This document shows, one piece after another, positions 16,179 through 27,300 of a stretch of 64,000 bases of DNA (position 1 is the stretch's first letter; each line of letters opens with the position of its first letter). Under the pieces are notes generated by a model, which saw only the letters and a program-made list of their open reading frames with translations, was not told the DNA's origin and searched no databases. The stretch is from positions 1-64,000 of the forward strand of contig JACRPS010000033.1 of NCBI GenBank assembly GCA_016223085.1. The letters are read 5' to 3'. Origin of the DNA: Chloroflexota bacterium (GTDB taxonomy: Bacteria; Chloroflexota; Anaerolineae; Aggregatilineales; Phototrophicaceae). A program made the position numbers and the translations under genes.

Positions 16179-17174
16179 ATGGATAGGACGATCAACCGCG
16201 AGGCGAGTGGCGATCAGCTTGCCCGGCGGCTGCCGCGCCGTTACTCCCGGCTGGCGTTCCAGGAAGCCGTCGCTGGCTGGCTGTTTGCCTCCCCCTGGAT
16301 TATCGGCTTTCTGGTGTTTACCGCCGTGCCGATGCTGTTTTCGCTGTATGCCAGTTTCACCCGCTACAACATCATCGCCGCGCCCAAATGGATTGGACTG
16401 CGGAATTACGAAACCATCTTCTTTAACGACAATTTTTTCTGGAAGGCGCTGGAAAATACCTTCTGGTTGGTTGGTTTCAAAGTGCCGATTGTGATGATCG
16501 TGGCGATTGCCATCGCCATGCTGCTGAACCTCGATCTGCCGGGGGAACGCTTTTTCCGCACCATCATCTATCTGCCGAACGTGCTGTCCGGTGTGGCGGC
16601 GGTGTTCCTGTGGCAATGGATTCTCGCGCCGGATGGCCTGCTCAATCGCGGGCTGGCGCTGGTTGGCATAGATGGCCCGGCGTGGTTTGTTGACCCGGCG
16701 TGGACCAAACCCGGCCTGATTGTGATGGGCATGTGGTGGATTGGCGGCAACGTGCTGATTTATCTGGCGGGGCTAAAAGGTATTCCGTCGCAGCTTTATG
16801 AGGCCGCCGCCATTGATGGCGCGAACTGGTGGGCCAAAACGCGCCATATCACCCTGCCGATGCTGTCGCCAACCATCTTCTTCCAGATTGTGACCACCAT
16901 CATCGGTACGTTTCAGATATTTACAACCGTGTACATCATCGCCGGTTCGTCCGCCGGTGGCTCTGGCCGGGATGTAGCGTTCGGCGGGCCGGGGCAGTCG
17001 CTGCTGTTTTACGTGTTATATCTGTATAACCGCGCCTTTGGCAAGGTGGGCGTTGGCGGCTTGCAGATGGGCTATGCGTCGGCGCTGGCGTGGATTCTGT
17101 TTGTCATCATCCTGGTCATTACCCTGATTCAACTGCGGCTGGCAAAACGCTGGGTGTATTACGAAAGCGAGTAA
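16179..17174 (+). CDS. Sugar ABC transporter permease (MalF/UgpA type)
   Basis: A 331-residue inner-membrane permease with about six hydrophobic segments after a basic N-terminus. The conserved cytoplasmic EAA loop is seen as LYEAAAIDGANWWAKTRHI near residue 207. Typical family stretches are ASPWIIGFLVFTAVPM and FFRTIIYLPNVLSGVAA. A GGAGG site precedes ATG 16179. It pairs with the next permease to form the channel for the sugar delivered by the upstream binding protein. Confidence 0.85.
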   Translation: MDRTINREASGDQLARRLPRRYSRLAFQEAVAGWLFASPWIIGFLVFTAVPMLFSLYASFTRYNIIAAPKWIGLRNYETIFFNDNFFWKALENTFWLVGFKVPIVMIVAIAIAMLLNLDLPGERFFRTIIYLPNVLSGVAAVFLWQWILAPDGLLNRGLALVGIDGPAWFVDPAWTKPGLIVMGMWWIGGNVLIYLAGLKGIPSQLYEAAAIDGANWWAKTRHITLPMLSPTIFFQIVTTIIGTFQIFTTVYIIAGSSAGGSGRDVAFGGPGQSLLFYVLYLYNRAFGKVGVGGLQMGYASALAWILFVIILVITLIQLRLAKRWVYYESE

Positions 17175-17181
17175 GGCAGCC

Positions 17182-18120
17182 ATGACTTCCACGTTTATTG
17201 AAAACCCGCCGGTACAGCCGGTTGAAGCCTTACCCCGCGAACAGCGCCGTGATACAAAACCGCGCAGGCCCTTGACCATCGGGCGGCTGCTGGCGCTGCT
17301 GTTGATGATCGGCATCACCATTCTATTTGTTGTGCCGCTGTTCTGGATGGTATCCACCTCGCTCAAAACCCCGCAGGGACTGCTGAAGCCCGACTGGATT
17401 CCCAACCCGATTGCCTGGGAGAACTACACCACCGCCTTCAGCTTTGGCCTGTGGCCGCGCTGGTTCCTCAACACGATCATCATTACGCTGGTCAGTCTGG
17501 TCGGTATGGTGCTGTCCACCTCGCTGGTGGCCTATTCGTTTGCGCTGCTGCGCTGGCCAGGGCGGGATTTCATGTTCGCGCTGGTGCTGGCGACGATGAT
17601 GCTGCCGGAAGTGGTGACGTTGATTCCGCAGTTTATCCTGTTCTCCCGGCTGCCCGCCTTTGGCTTTCAGGGGTCGAAAGTGTGGGTGAACACGTTTCTG
17701 CCGTTGATCGTGCCGGCGTTTACCGGCAGCGCCTTTTACATCTTCCTGCTGCGGCAGTTTATGCGTGGCATCCCAACCGAACTGACCGAAGCGGCCAAGA
17801 TTGACGGCGCGTCCCGGCTGGGCATCTGGTGGCATATCGTGCTGCCGCTGTCAAAGCCAGCGCTGGCAACAATTGCCATCTTTCATTTTCAGGGCGCCTG
17901 GCAGGATTTCATGAAACCTTTACTGTATTTGCAAAGTGAGGAGTTATATACTATCCAACTAGGACTGACGCAGTTCCAGGCCGCTGCTGGTGGCGCGCCC
18001 GCGTGGAACTGGCTGATGGCTGCCAGTCTGGTGGTCATGCTGCCGGTGCTGGTGGTGTTTGTCCTGTTCCAGCAGTATTTCATCGAAGGCATTTCCATTA
18101 GCGGCTTCGGAGGCCGTTAG
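17182..18120 (+). CDS. Sugar ABC transporter permease (MalG/UgpE type)
   Basis: A 312-residue permease with six predicted membrane segments. The EAA loop reads ELTEAAKIDGASRLGIWWHI near residue 198, and the start region has ILFVVPLFWMVSTSLKT, typical of MalG-like subunits. It starts 7 bases after the first permease and its stop is 8 bases before the next hydrolase gene, so it is part of one transcript. Confidence 0.85.
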   Translation: MTSTFIENPPVQPVEALPREQRRDTKPRRPLTIGRLLALLLMIGITILFVVPLFWMVSTSLKTPQGLLKPDWIPNPIAWENYTTAFSFGLWPRWFLNTIIITLVSLVGMVLSTSLVAYSFALLRWPGRDFMFALVLATMMLPEVVTLIPQFILFSRLPAFGFQGSKVWVNTFLPLIVPAFTGSAFYIFLLRQFMRGIPTELTEAAKIDGASRLGIWWHIVLPLSKPALATIAIFHFQGAWQDFMKPLLYLQSEELYTIQLGLTQFQAAAGGAPAWNWLMAASLVVMLPVLVVFVLFQQYFIEGISISGFGGR

Positions 18121-18128
18121 AGAGCATC

Positions 18129-19835
18129 GTGCAACTCAGCCAAGAGAATCGTTCCTACACACTGACTACCCGGCTCTATACCCTCACCTGTGCGACCGAC
18201 AGACCGTATATGTATCTGGACGACGCCGATGGCAACCGGCTGGCCGATCTGTTTGTCATGTCCAGCGTTAACCCGGCGCATGGCCGCGATGATACCGTCC
18301 GCAACAGTTCCTGGCAGGCCGAAGAACGACCGGACGAGGTAGTGTTGTCCATCCAGGCGGACAGTTCGTACTGGAAGTCCAAATCGTATCGTTTTCGCTG
18401 CTGGGAAGATGGTTTCCAGTACGAAATCGAGGTTGAAGGCCAGGGCGACCTGTATGAAGTGAATTACTTTGGTGGCTACTACTCCGCGCTCCCGCGCTGG
18501 GGGTCAGGGTTTTTCTGGTCGGGGCATCGGTTTGAGAAAGGGTTTAATCCCGAACCAACGACCGATGAAAATTACTATTTCCTGCCTGGCGGTGGCTCAG
18601 CGATTGACATCTCTGGCGTGCCGCTGCCCGGCAAGGCCGGCTGGTTCTTCACCCCGCCGCCCTACTGCTTTGGCCTCAAAACGCCGACCGGCTGGATGAG
18701 CATGGGTATCGAAGCCGAGGCGGGCCAGAACCGCTACACCGATTACTGGTATCGCGGCCAGCAGTCCGGCTTCTGCCTGCTGCTGTCGTATGAAGGTCAC
18801 ACCTCGGTTAAGGGGCGCTATCTGCTGCCGGCGGTCAGCGTGGATTTTGGGCAGGACGAATACGACGTGCTCCGGCAGCACGTGCAGACGCTCCAGCGGC
18901 GGGGCTACGTGCAGTCTGCTCCGGCGCGCCAGAAGCCGGAATGGTGGTACGAGCCGATTTTCTCCGGCTGGGGCGCGCAGTGTTATCTGTCCGCCGCGCG
19001 CGGCGAACCCGCACCCAAATACGCGCAGCAGTCGTTATACGAAGGTTTTATTCAGACGCTGACCGGCCACAACATCGCACCCGGCATCATCGTGATTGAC
19101 GACAAATGGCAGGCCTGCTACGGTACGAACGAAGCCGACCCGGACAAGTGGCCGGACATGAAAGGGTTTGTGAAGGCGCAGCATGATGCCGGGCGCAAGG
19201 TGCTGCTGTGGCTAAAAGCCTGGGACCCGGAAGGTGTGCCGCTGTCTGAGTGCATCGTTAACGCGGGCGGTCTGCCGCTGGCCTTTGACCCGACCAACCC
19301 GGCGTTCGAACGGCGGCTGCGGGAACAGGTCCAGCGTATGTTGTGCCCGGATGGCTATGACGCTGATGGCTTCAAAATTGACTTCACGGCGCGGATTCCG
19401 ACCGGCCCGCACATCCACACTTATGGTGACGTGTGGGGGCTGGAACTGATGAAACTGTACCTTAAGATCATCTACGAGGAAGCCAAACGCGCCAAGCCGG
19501 ACGCGCTCATCATGGCACACACGCCGCACCCCTATCTGGCGGACGTGGTGGATATGATTCGCCTGAACGACATCAACACCGGCAAGGACGTGAACAACGC
19601 CATGCAGCACCGCGCCCGTGTCGCCCGCATCGCCTGTCCCAACGCCATCATTGATACGGACAATTGGCCGATCACCAACCGCGATGCCTGGCGCAAATAC
19701 GTGCGTCTCCAGCCAGAGTTGGGCGTTCCGTCGCTGTATTATGCCAGCCACATTGACACGACCCAGGAGCCGCTGGATGAGGATGATTACCAGCTTATCC
19801 GCGATGCCTGGGCACGCCATCGCCGGCGTGGGTAG
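18129..19835 (+). CDS. Glycoside hydrolase of the GH31/GH36 type (clan GH-D-like)
   Basis: A 568-residue cytoplasmic enzyme, no signal peptide. An N-terminal beta-rich domain (about 1-260) is followed by a TIM barrel: IIVIDDKWQ, DAGRKVLLWLKAW and DGFKIDFTAR, where Asp418 would be the nucleophile as in GH31/GH36 alpha-glycosidases. IDTDNWP may supply the acid/base. These families remove alpha-linked glucose, xylose or galactose. It starts at GTG with only a weak AGAGAG site, directly after the permease. Which sugar it acts on cannot be said. Confidence 0.65.
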   Translation: MQLSQENRSYTLTTRLYTLTCATDRPYMYLDDADGNRLADLFVMSSVNPAHGRDDTVRNSSWQAEERPDEVVLSIQADSSYWKSKSYRFRCWEDGFQYEIEVEGQGDLYEVNYFGGYYSALPRWGSGFFWSGHRFEKGFNPEPTTDENYYFLPGGGSAIDISGVPLPGKAGWFFTPPPYCFGLKTPTGWMSMGIEAEAGQNRYTDYWYRGQQSGFCLLLSYEGHTSVKGRYLLPAVSVDFGQDEYDVLRQHVQTLQRRGYVQSAPARQKPEWWYEPIFSGWGAQCYLSAARGEPAPKYAQQSLYEGFIQTLTGHNIAPGIIVIDDKWQACYGTNEADPDKWPDMKGFVKAQHDAGRKVLLWLKAWDPEGVPLSECIVNAGGLPLAFDPTNPAFERRLREQVQRMLCPDGYDADGFKIDFTARIPTGPHIHTYGDVWGLELMKLYLKIIYEEAKRAKPDALIMAHTPHPYLADVVDMIRLNDINTGKDVNNAMQHRARVARIACPNAIIDTDNWPITNRDAWRKYVRLQPELGVPSLYYASHIDTTQEPLDEDDYQLIRDAWARHRRRG

Positions 19836-19846
19836 TTTGCGGCAGC

Positions 19847-21226
19847 ATGAATACAGACACCGTTCCGTCGCCGTTTCCGATTCGCGGCGTGGCCGAAGCA
19901 TTCTACGGCGTGTATTATACCCCGGTTGAACGTAACGACCTGATTCGCTTTATCGGCCAGCACGGCTTTAACACCTATCTGTACGGCCCCAAAAATGACC
20001 GCCAGCACCGCAACCGCTGGCGCGAGCCGTATCCGGCGAAAACCATGCAGCAGTTCGCGGATACCGTTGCCATTGCGCGCGACAGCGGTGTGACGTTCTG
20101 CTACGCCATCGGACCCGTCGTTTCGATGTGTTACTCCGACGAGGCTGATTATCACGCGATCATCACCAAGCTGGAAGCATTTTACCGGTTAGGCGTGCGC
20201 TCGTTCTGCGCCGTGCTGGACGATATGAAGCCGGAGTTCCTGCACGAAGCCGACCGGCGCTGTTACAACAGCTATGCTGAGGCGCACGTCCATCTGTGCA
20301 ACCGGCTGTTCGAGTGGCTGCAAGCCCTTGACCCGGCCTGCACGTTCAGCCTGTGCCCGACACTATACTATGGCAGGCCGCCGTTTGACTCCTACGTGTA
20401 TGAAATCGGCATGGGGCTGTACCCGGAAATAGACGTGTTTTACACCGGTGCCGACATTTGTTCGCCCCAGATCACGGCTGCCGATGCTGCCGCCTTTGCA
20501 CAGGCGATCAAACGCCCACCGCTGATCTGGGACAATTATCCGGTGAACGACCTGGGGATGCAGCCGGAGATGCACATCGGCCCGGTGCGCGGACGCGGGG
20601 CCAGGTTGCCTACTCAGACGCGCGGTATCGTCGCCAATCTGATGCTCCAGGCGGAAGCGTCGAAGATCCCACTCCTGACCTATGCCGAGTACATGCGAAA
20701 TCCAGACGGGTATGACCCGGACGCTGCCTGGGAACGGGCGCTGTACACCGTCGCCGGTGACGACAGCGCAGCGGCACTGCGGCTGTTTGCCGAAAACTCG
20801 CTGCAAAGCTGCCTGGATGTGCTCGAAGCGGCCAAACTGGACCGGCTGACCGAAGCGGCCTATGCGGCGCTGCGCGGCGGTGAACGCGCCAGTGATAGTC
20901 CCGCAGTAGCGGCGCTGGACGCATACCTCACAGCCGTAGACGAAGCCCTGTATCATCTGAAGTACCGGATGGATAATCTGGCGCTGCGGAATAACCTGCT
21001 GCCCTGGATCGAACTGCTGGAAGCCTGGGGTTGGTCGGTGCGGTATGGTTTCGGCGTGCTACGCAAGATCGAGCAGGGCGTGCCGTTTGATGATCCGCTG
21101 TGGCGCATGAAAGAATACTGGGCGCTGGCGAAAAATCATTACAAGCGAGTCGCCGGGAAAATAGTCGTCCCGTTGGTGGAATATATGCTCGATATCATTG
21201 CGCAAGCGGAGAAAGAAACACGTTAA
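19847..21226 (+). CDS. GH84 beta-N-acetylglucosaminidase (O-GlcNAcase/hyaluronidase family)
   Basis: A 459-residue protein starting with the GH84 signature IRGVAEAFYGVYYTP, then FNTYLYGPKNDRQHR and WREPYP. The catalytic Asp pair of substrate-assisted catalysis is in CAVLDDMKPEF (Asp125-Asp126). PPLIWDNYPVND near 225 is also typical. It hydrolyses terminal beta-GlcNAc. There is no signal peptide, so it works on imported oligosaccharides. It lies 11 bases after the GH31/36-like gene. Confidence 0.85.
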   Translation: MNTDTVPSPFPIRGVAEAFYGVYYTPVERNDLIRFIGQHGFNTYLYGPKNDRQHRNRWREPYPAKTMQQFADTVAIARDSGVTFCYAIGPVVSMCYSDEADYHAIITKLEAFYRLGVRSFCAVLDDMKPEFLHEADRRCYNSYAEAHVHLCNRLFEWLQALDPACTFSLCPTLYYGRPPFDSYVYEIGMGLYPEIDVFYTGADICSPQITAADAAAFAQAIKRPPLIWDNYPVNDLGMQPEMHIGPVRGRGARLPTQTRGIVANLMLQAEASKIPLLTYAEYMRNPDGYDPDAAWERALYTVAGDDSAAALRLFAENSLQSCLDVLEAAKLDRLTEAAYAALRGGERASDSPAVAALDAYLTAVDEALYHLKYRMDNLALRNNLLPWIELLEAWGWSVRYGFGVLRKIEQGVPFDDPLWRMKEYWALAKNHYKRVAGKIVVPLVEYMLDIIAQAEKETR

Positions 21227-21325
21227 TCCATTTCGCCCCGCGCCCGTGTCCGGCGGGTGCGCGGCTGGTATCACGGACTGATTCAAGGGGAAAAAATAAC
21301 CGTGCGGTCGCTGCTGGAGGTGAAC

Positions 21326-22303
21326 ATGGTGTTCATCGTCTTTTTGTTTGTGCTGCTGTTTAACGTTCAGGTACAAGCAACCCTGCCGTCGGGAATGTTT
21401 GTGAATCCGGTGCTGGACCGCGATTTCCCTGACCCGGATGTGCTTCAGGTTGGGGACTGGTATTATGCCTATGCGACCAACAGCGACGGTTATCACGTGC
21501 AGGTGGCGCGTTCGGACGATCTGGTTACGTGGGAATTCCTGGGCGACGCGCTGCCAGCGCTGCCGGAGTGGGCGGTGCAGGACTTCGGCTGGACGTGGGC
21601 GCCGGAGGTGACAACCTTCGACGGCGGCAACAGTTACCTGATGTACTACGTCACCCGTTTTGCTATTGACGTTGGTGGGACACAGTGTATTGGCCTCGCC
21701 ACTGCTGATGAACCAGAAGGCCCGTTCCAGCCAATTGGCGATGAACCGTTGGTCTGCCAGATCGGGCAGGGCGGTTCGATTGATCCAGGCGTGTTTGTAG
21801 ACGACGATGGCGCGGCTTATCTGCTGTGGAAAAACGATGGTAACTCGCAGGGCGGCCAGTCGTGGATTTATGTCCAGTCGCTTTCAAACGATGGGCGGAC
21901 ACTGGAAGGTGAGCCGACGAAACTCATCACCGCCGATCAGCCCTGGGAGGGGCTGCTGGTGGAAGCGCCGACCCTGTGGAAACACGATGACCGGTATTAC
22001 CTGTTTTACTCCGCCAACGATTACGCCAGCCGCCGCTATGCCATCGGTTATGCGATTGCCGAGGCTGTGACCGGGCCGTACACGAAACCACAGCGCACGC
22101 CCATCTTTAAAACCAGTATCCCCGGCGGGGTAGTGGGACCGGGCGGGCAGGATATCGTGCTGGATGATGACGGGGATACGTGGATGCTGTATCACGCCTG
22201 GGCAGCGGGCGGTTATCGCAACCTGCGTCTGGCCGAGTTAATGTGGCAGGATGGCGTGCCGGTGCTGGCCGAACCAACGCGGGAAGCGCAGGCCGTGCCG
22301 TAA
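21326..22303 (+). CDS. Secreted GH43 glycosidase
   Basis: A 325-residue five-bladed beta-propeller enzyme. I choose ATG 21326 because GGAGGTGAAC precedes it and the protein then starts with a signal peptide (MVFIVFLFVLLFNVQVQA). Catalytic acids of GH43 are visible: base Asp in DRDFPDPDVL (about residue 36), pKa-tuning Asp in SIDPGVF (Asp153) and acid Glu in VEAPTLW (Glu213). GH43 enzymes mostly act on arabinose- or xylose-containing chains, sometimes on galactans. It is the only hydrolase of the locus with an export signal. Confidence 0.82.
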   Translation: MVFIVFLFVLLFNVQVQATLPSGMFVNPVLDRDFPDPDVLQVGDWYYAYATNSDGYHVQVARSDDLVTWEFLGDALPALPEWAVQDFGWTWAPEVTTFDGGNSYLMYYVTRFAIDVGGTQCIGLATADEPEGPFQPIGDEPLVCQIGQGGSIDPGVFVDDDGAAYLLWKNDGNSQGGQSWIYVQSLSNDGRTLEGEPTKLITADQPWEGLLVEAPTLWKHDDRYYLFYSANDYASRRYAIGYAIAEAVTGPYTKPQRTPIFKTSIPGGVVGPGGQDIVLDDDGDTWMLYHAWAAGGYRNLRLAELMWQDGVPVLAEPTREAQAVP

Positions 22304-22338
22304 AAACGGGCGGTGACAAAATAATCAAGAGACTATGG

Positions 22339-22353
22339 TTTTGCCGGGCAAAA
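22339..22353. promoter_or_regulatory. Palindrome TTTTGCCGGGCAAAA, candidate operator
   Basis: A perfect 15-base palindrome centred on one base, in the 240-base gap before the GH2 gene. A half copy TTTTGCCG follows at 22383-22390. Arrangement suits a repressor site of a sugar regulator; no regulator gene is in the window. Confidence 0.4.
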
Positions 22354-22543
22354 TGGTAAAATACATTACGTTTTTCTTGACATTTTGCCGCAATCTTCAT
22401 GCTTTTTTCCTCAGCTTTAGGTTTATGATGATACCGCGCGTTTCCGTTCAAAACGCCTGAAATGTCCGGTGCCGGCACAACCGGCGTAAAGGGTGTAACA
22501 ACGCAGTCTTTCATCACTGAGGTAAGCGGGAGTAGCTGTAATC

Positions 22544-24307
22544 ATGATCGTACCTCGTCCAGAGTATCCACGCCCGCAGTATGTCCGGTCGGCGTGGATG
22601 AATTTGAATGGCGCCTGGGAATTTGAGTTTGACGACGACAACCGGGGCCTGCGGGAAAAGTGGTTCGAGCGCCACGATTTCACTCGCACGATCATCGTTC
22701 CGTATGCGTTTCAAAGCCTGCTTAGCGGAATTCAGGATACCCGTTTTCACGATGTTGTCTGGTATCGGCGGTCGTTCGACGTGCCGGAAGCCTGGACTGG
22801 CAAGCGCGTGCTGCTGCACTTTGGCGCGGTGGATTATCGCGCCTGGGTGTGGGTCAACGGCCAGTTTGTGACCAGCCACGAAGGCGGCCATACGCCGTTT
22901 TACGCCGATGTGACCGGCGCCCTCCAGCCTACTGGCAACAGCGTCGTGGTGCGGGTGGAAGATAGTTCGACCGACCTGGCTCAGCCGCGTGGCAAGCAGT
23001 TCTGGGAAGAAGAACCGAAATCCATTTTCTATACCCGCACGACCGGCATCTGGCAAACTGTCTGGCTGGAGCCGGTCGAGTCGTCGTTCATCGAACGCGC
23101 CAGGCTGACGCCCAACATTGACGCCTGGGAGATCAAGGTTGAATACCGGGTAGACAACCCCTTGCCCAACCAGACGATTGAGATTGAAGTCTCGTTCGCA
23201 GGGGAAATCCTTGCTCACGACAGCAGCGGGGTGGAAAACTTGCAGTTTAAGGCTACGCGCGTTCTGCCGCTGCCGGACGTGAAAGACGACCGGCTGTGGA
23301 GTCCCGAAGCGCCGAATCTGTACGATATGGTGCTGCGCCTGTGGGACGGCAATTGCCTGCTTGATGAGGTGCAGCTTTACTTCGGGATGCGAAAAATTTC
23401 GGTCGAAGAAGGCCGCGTCCTGCTCAATAACCGCCCATATTATATGAAGCTGGTGCTCGACCAGGGGTATTTCCCGGAAGGTCTCATCACGCCGCCCTCA
23501 GATGAGGATGTGCGGTTGGACGTGGAAATGACCAAGAATATGGGCTTTAACGGCGTCCGTAAGCACCAGAAAATCGAGGACCCACGCTACCTCTACTGGG
23601 CTGACCGGATGGGGCTGCTGGTGTGGGGGGAGATGGCAAACGCGCAAACCTACGCGGACTGCGCGGTGCAGCGCATGATGGCCGAATGGCAGGCCGCTAT
23701 CGAGCGCGACTACAATCATCCCTGTATTGTGGCTTGGGTGCCGCTGAATGAAAGCTGGGGTGTGCCGCGACTCGTGACTGATGGCCGCCAGCCGATGCAC
23801 GCCATGTCGTTGTATTACCTGACCAAATCGCTTGACCCAACCCGGCTGGTGATTTCCAACGATGGCTGGGAACACACCAAATCTGACCTGTGTACCATTC
23901 ATGACTACGAAAGTGACCCGGAAGTGCTGCGCGAACGGTACGCAACCGCCGAACATGCCGTCAGCGACGAACCGGCGCGGCGACCGATTTACGTTCCCGG
24001 CTTTCACTACCAGGGCGAGCCGATTATCATTTCGGAATTTGGCGGCATCGCCTGCCGCAAGAGCAGTTGGGCAGGGTGGGGGTACACGGTTGCCAGCAGC
24101 GACGACGAGTTTGTTGAAAGCTACCGTTCGATCATCACTACGGTGATGGACATGCCGGTGGTGCAGGGGTTCTGTTACACCCAGTTGGCGGATGTGGAGC
24201 AGGAGATCAATGGCTTGCTGACCTATGACCGGCGGCCAAAGGTAGACCCGGCCATTATCCGTGCCATCAACGAGGGGAAGGTTCACAAGCCGGTTCAAGG
24301 GACTTAG
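22544..24307 (+). CDS. GH2 family glycosidase (beta-galactosidase/mannosidase/glucuronidase type)
   Basis: A 587-residue enzyme with the GH2 order: sugar-binding jelly roll (PRPQYVRSAWMNLNGAWEFE, from residue 7), immunoglobulin-like domain, then a TIM barrel. Acid/base Glu403 is in PLNESWGV and nucleophile Glu498 in IISEFGG. It is shorter than LacZ and lacks C-terminal domains. No signal peptide, so it acts inside the cell. Its own gap upstream (240 bases) contains a candidate operator, so this gene and the GH38 gene may form a second transcript. Confidence 0.85.
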   Translation: MIVPRPEYPRPQYVRSAWMNLNGAWEFEFDDDNRGLREKWFERHDFTRTIIVPYAFQSLLSGIQDTRFHDVVWYRRSFDVPEAWTGKRVLLHFGAVDYRAWVWVNGQFVTSHEGGHTPFYADVTGALQPTGNSVVVRVEDSSTDLAQPRGKQFWEEEPKSIFYTRTTGIWQTVWLEPVESSFIERARLTPNIDAWEIKVEYRVDNPLPNQTIEIEVSFAGEILAHDSSGVENLQFKATRVLPLPDVKDDRLWSPEAPNLYDMVLRLWDGNCLLDEVQLYFGMRKISVEEGRVLLNNRPYYMKLVLDQGYFPEGLITPPSDEDVRLDVEMTKNMGFNGVRKHQKIEDPRYLYWADRMGLLVWGEMANAQTYADCAVQRMMAEWQAAIERDYNHPCIVAWVPLNESWGVPRLVTDGRQPMHAMSLYYLTKSLDPTRLVISNDGWEHTKSDLCTIHDYESDPEVLRERYATAEHAVSDEPARRPIYVPGFHYQGEPIIISEFGGIACRKSSWAGWGYTVASSDDEFVESYRSIITTVMDMPVVQGFCYTQLADVEQEINGLLTYDRRPKVDPAIIRAINEGKVHKPVQGT

Positions 24308-24327
24308 TGTAGGTCAGGAGCAACGCC

Positions 24328-27300
24328 GTGCTGTTTTTTACGTGCGAGAAGATTGCCAAACTGCTGTGGGAAATCCGTCCCACCGTCTACCGGGAAACGC
24401 TGGATATCCCCTGGTTTAAGTTCCATGAAGGGGATGTCGCCGGCGCGGAACAGCCCGACTTTGATGACTCCGGCTGGGACGACTTTTGTCTGATGGACTA
24501 CTGGGGCGGCTACGATGTGACTGCCTGGTTCCGCGCTTATGTCCCGATCCCTGCTGGCTGGACAGATCACAAGCTGGCGCTGCGATTCCTGGTTGGTCCG
24601 CGCGACGGGGGCGGTTCGACGGCGGAGACGATGTTGTACGTCAACGGCGCGCGCGTACAGGCGATTGACGTGTGGCACGAAGAAGCCTGGCTGCCGCCGG
24701 AGCTACTCCAGACAGATTGCCTGGTGGTGGCGCTGCGGTCATGGAGTGGCGTGCTGGACGTGCCGGATCGTCGCCGGTTTAAGGTCGCGCAACTGAACCG
24801 GATTGACGACGGCGCAGAACGCTTTTACTACCTGGCAAACACGCTGCTGAAGGCGGTCAATGAAGTGAAGCCCGATGACTGGCGGCACGTGCGGCTGCTG
24901 GAAGTCCTCAACGAAGCGTTCCGGCTGGTGGACTTCACTCGCGTGCGGTCAGACTGCTACTATGACTCGCTGCATCAGGCACAGCAGTTTTTGTCGGAAG
25001 AACTGTGCAGTCTGCGGCAGATGGAGCCGGATAAGCCGCAGGTGACGGCGGTCGGCCATTCGCATATTGATCTGGCGTGGCTGTGGCGTGTCAAGGATAC
25101 ACGGCAGAAAGCCGGACGCACCTTTACCACTGTCCTGCATCTGATGCGGCAGTACCCGGAATACCGCTTCCTGCACTCGTCGCCGCAGCTTTACGAGTGG
25201 GTCAAACACGATTATCCCGACCTGTACCGGCAGGTGAAAGAGAAAATTGCTGCCGGGGAGTGGGAAATCACCGGCGGGATGTGGGTCGAGCCGGACACGA
25301 ATCTGCCCGGCGGCGAGTCGCTGGTACGGCAATTATTGTACGGCAGGCGCTTCATCCGGCAGGAATTCGGCGTGGATACCAACATCGTCTGGCTACCGGA
25401 TGTTTTTGGTTTTTCCTATGCGCTGCCGCAGATCATCAAAAAAAGCGGCATGAAGTACTTTCTCACCTCCAAAATCAGTTGGAGCCAGTTCAACCGCTTC
25501 CCTTACGATACCTTCCGCTGGCGCGGCCTGGACGGCTCGGAAGTGCTGGCGCATTTTGTGACGACGCCGGAGGAAGGGTCGCCGTTTTACACCTATAACG
25601 GCACGCTCCAACCCCGCGACGTGAAAGGTATCTGGGAGCAGTACCGTTCGAAGGCGACCAATGACGAACTGCTGCTGCTGTTCGGTTGGGGCGACGGCGG
25701 CGGCGGGCCAACGGCGGAAATGCTGGAATCGGCGCGGGTGATGCAGAATGTTCCCGGCTTCCCAAAGGTCACGATGGGTGGTGCGGAACCGTTTTTTGCC
25801 CGGCTGGATAAGCGGCTGACGGGGCAGGACGTGCCGGTATGGGATGGCGAACTGTACCTGGAATATCATCGCGGAACGTATACCTCGCAGGCGTACAACA
25901 AGCGGGCGAACCGCAAATCGGAAATCCTGTATCACGATGCCGAGTGGATGAGCGCGCTGGCCGATGAGCTAACCGGCCAGCAGCAATATCCCGACCTGGG
26001 CGAAGGCTGGAAACTGATTCTGCTGAACCAGTTCCACGACGTACTGCCGGGGTCATCCATCCGGCAGGTGTACGAAGACAGCACGAACGATTATGCCCGC
26101 GTGGCGGAAATTGGCGGTACTGCACTTCAGCGGGCGCAGCAGACCGTTCTTGACCGCATTCATGCCGAACGGGACAGTGTTGTTGTCTTTAATTCACTTT
26201 CCTGGCAGCGGGACAGCTTGATCGAACTGCCCTATACAGCGGAACTCGAAGGCAAAACCCTTGCCGATGACAGCGGCCAACCGCTGCCGATGCAGCTCGT
26301 TGAGGACGGTGGACGCGCGGTGCTGCTGGAAGCAACAACTATTCCATCCTGCGGCTATAAAACCTATTCGCTGGTGGAGGCTGTCCGCGCCGCCAGTGAT
26401 CTCAGCATCAGTCCTGACCGGCTCGAAAACCGTTATTACCGCATTGAACTGAACGAGTGTGGACAAATCACGTCTCTGTTTGACAAGGAACACGGGCGCG
26501 AAGTGCTTGCCCCCGGCGCGCGCGCCAACGTCTTGCAGGCGTTTGAAGATAGGCCGATGGCGTTCGACGCCTGGGATATTGACCTGTTCTATCAGGAGAA
26601 AATGCGGGAAATTCATGAACTGGTTAGCGCCGAGGTGGAGGAAACTGGCCCGCTGCGCGGTACACTGCGGCTGACATGGCGCTTTTACGACTCAACCATT
26701 GTACAGCGTGTCACGCTCTACCGTTCATCCCGGCGCATTGACTTCTACACCGAAGCCGACTGGCACGAGCAGCAGATTTTGCTGAAGGCAGCGTTCCCGG
26801 TAGACGTGCGTGCCACACGGGCAACCTATGACATCCAGTTTGGGAACATCGAACGTCCAACGCACTGGAACACCAGTTGGGACTGGGCGCGGTTTGAAGT
26901 GCCGGCGCATAAGTGGATGGATTTGTCGGAAGGTAATTATGGCGTGGCGCTGCTCAACGACTGCAAGTATGGCTGCGACGTGAAAGAAAATGTGCTGCGC
27001 CTGACGCTGCTGAAATCAGCCGTCCGGCCTGACGCGCTGGCCGACAAAGGCCATCACGTTTTTACCTACAGTCTGCTGCCCCACGCCGGCGACTGGCGGC
27101 AGGCCAACGTCCCGCGCGAAGCCTATGCGCTGAATGTCCCGGTACATGCCGCTGCCCTCCATGCGCAGCCATCCGGCGATTTGCCACTGCAATATTCGCT
27201 GGCGGCGGTGAATGCCGATCACGTCGTTCTGGAAACGGTCAAGCGCGCCGAAGACGACGACAGTTGGATTATCCGCGTCTACGATTATAAGCAGTACCGC

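Noticed and set aside
22378-22383. TTGACA hexamer before the GH2 gene
   Set aside because: No matching -10 box at 16-18 bases, so I do not call a promoter.
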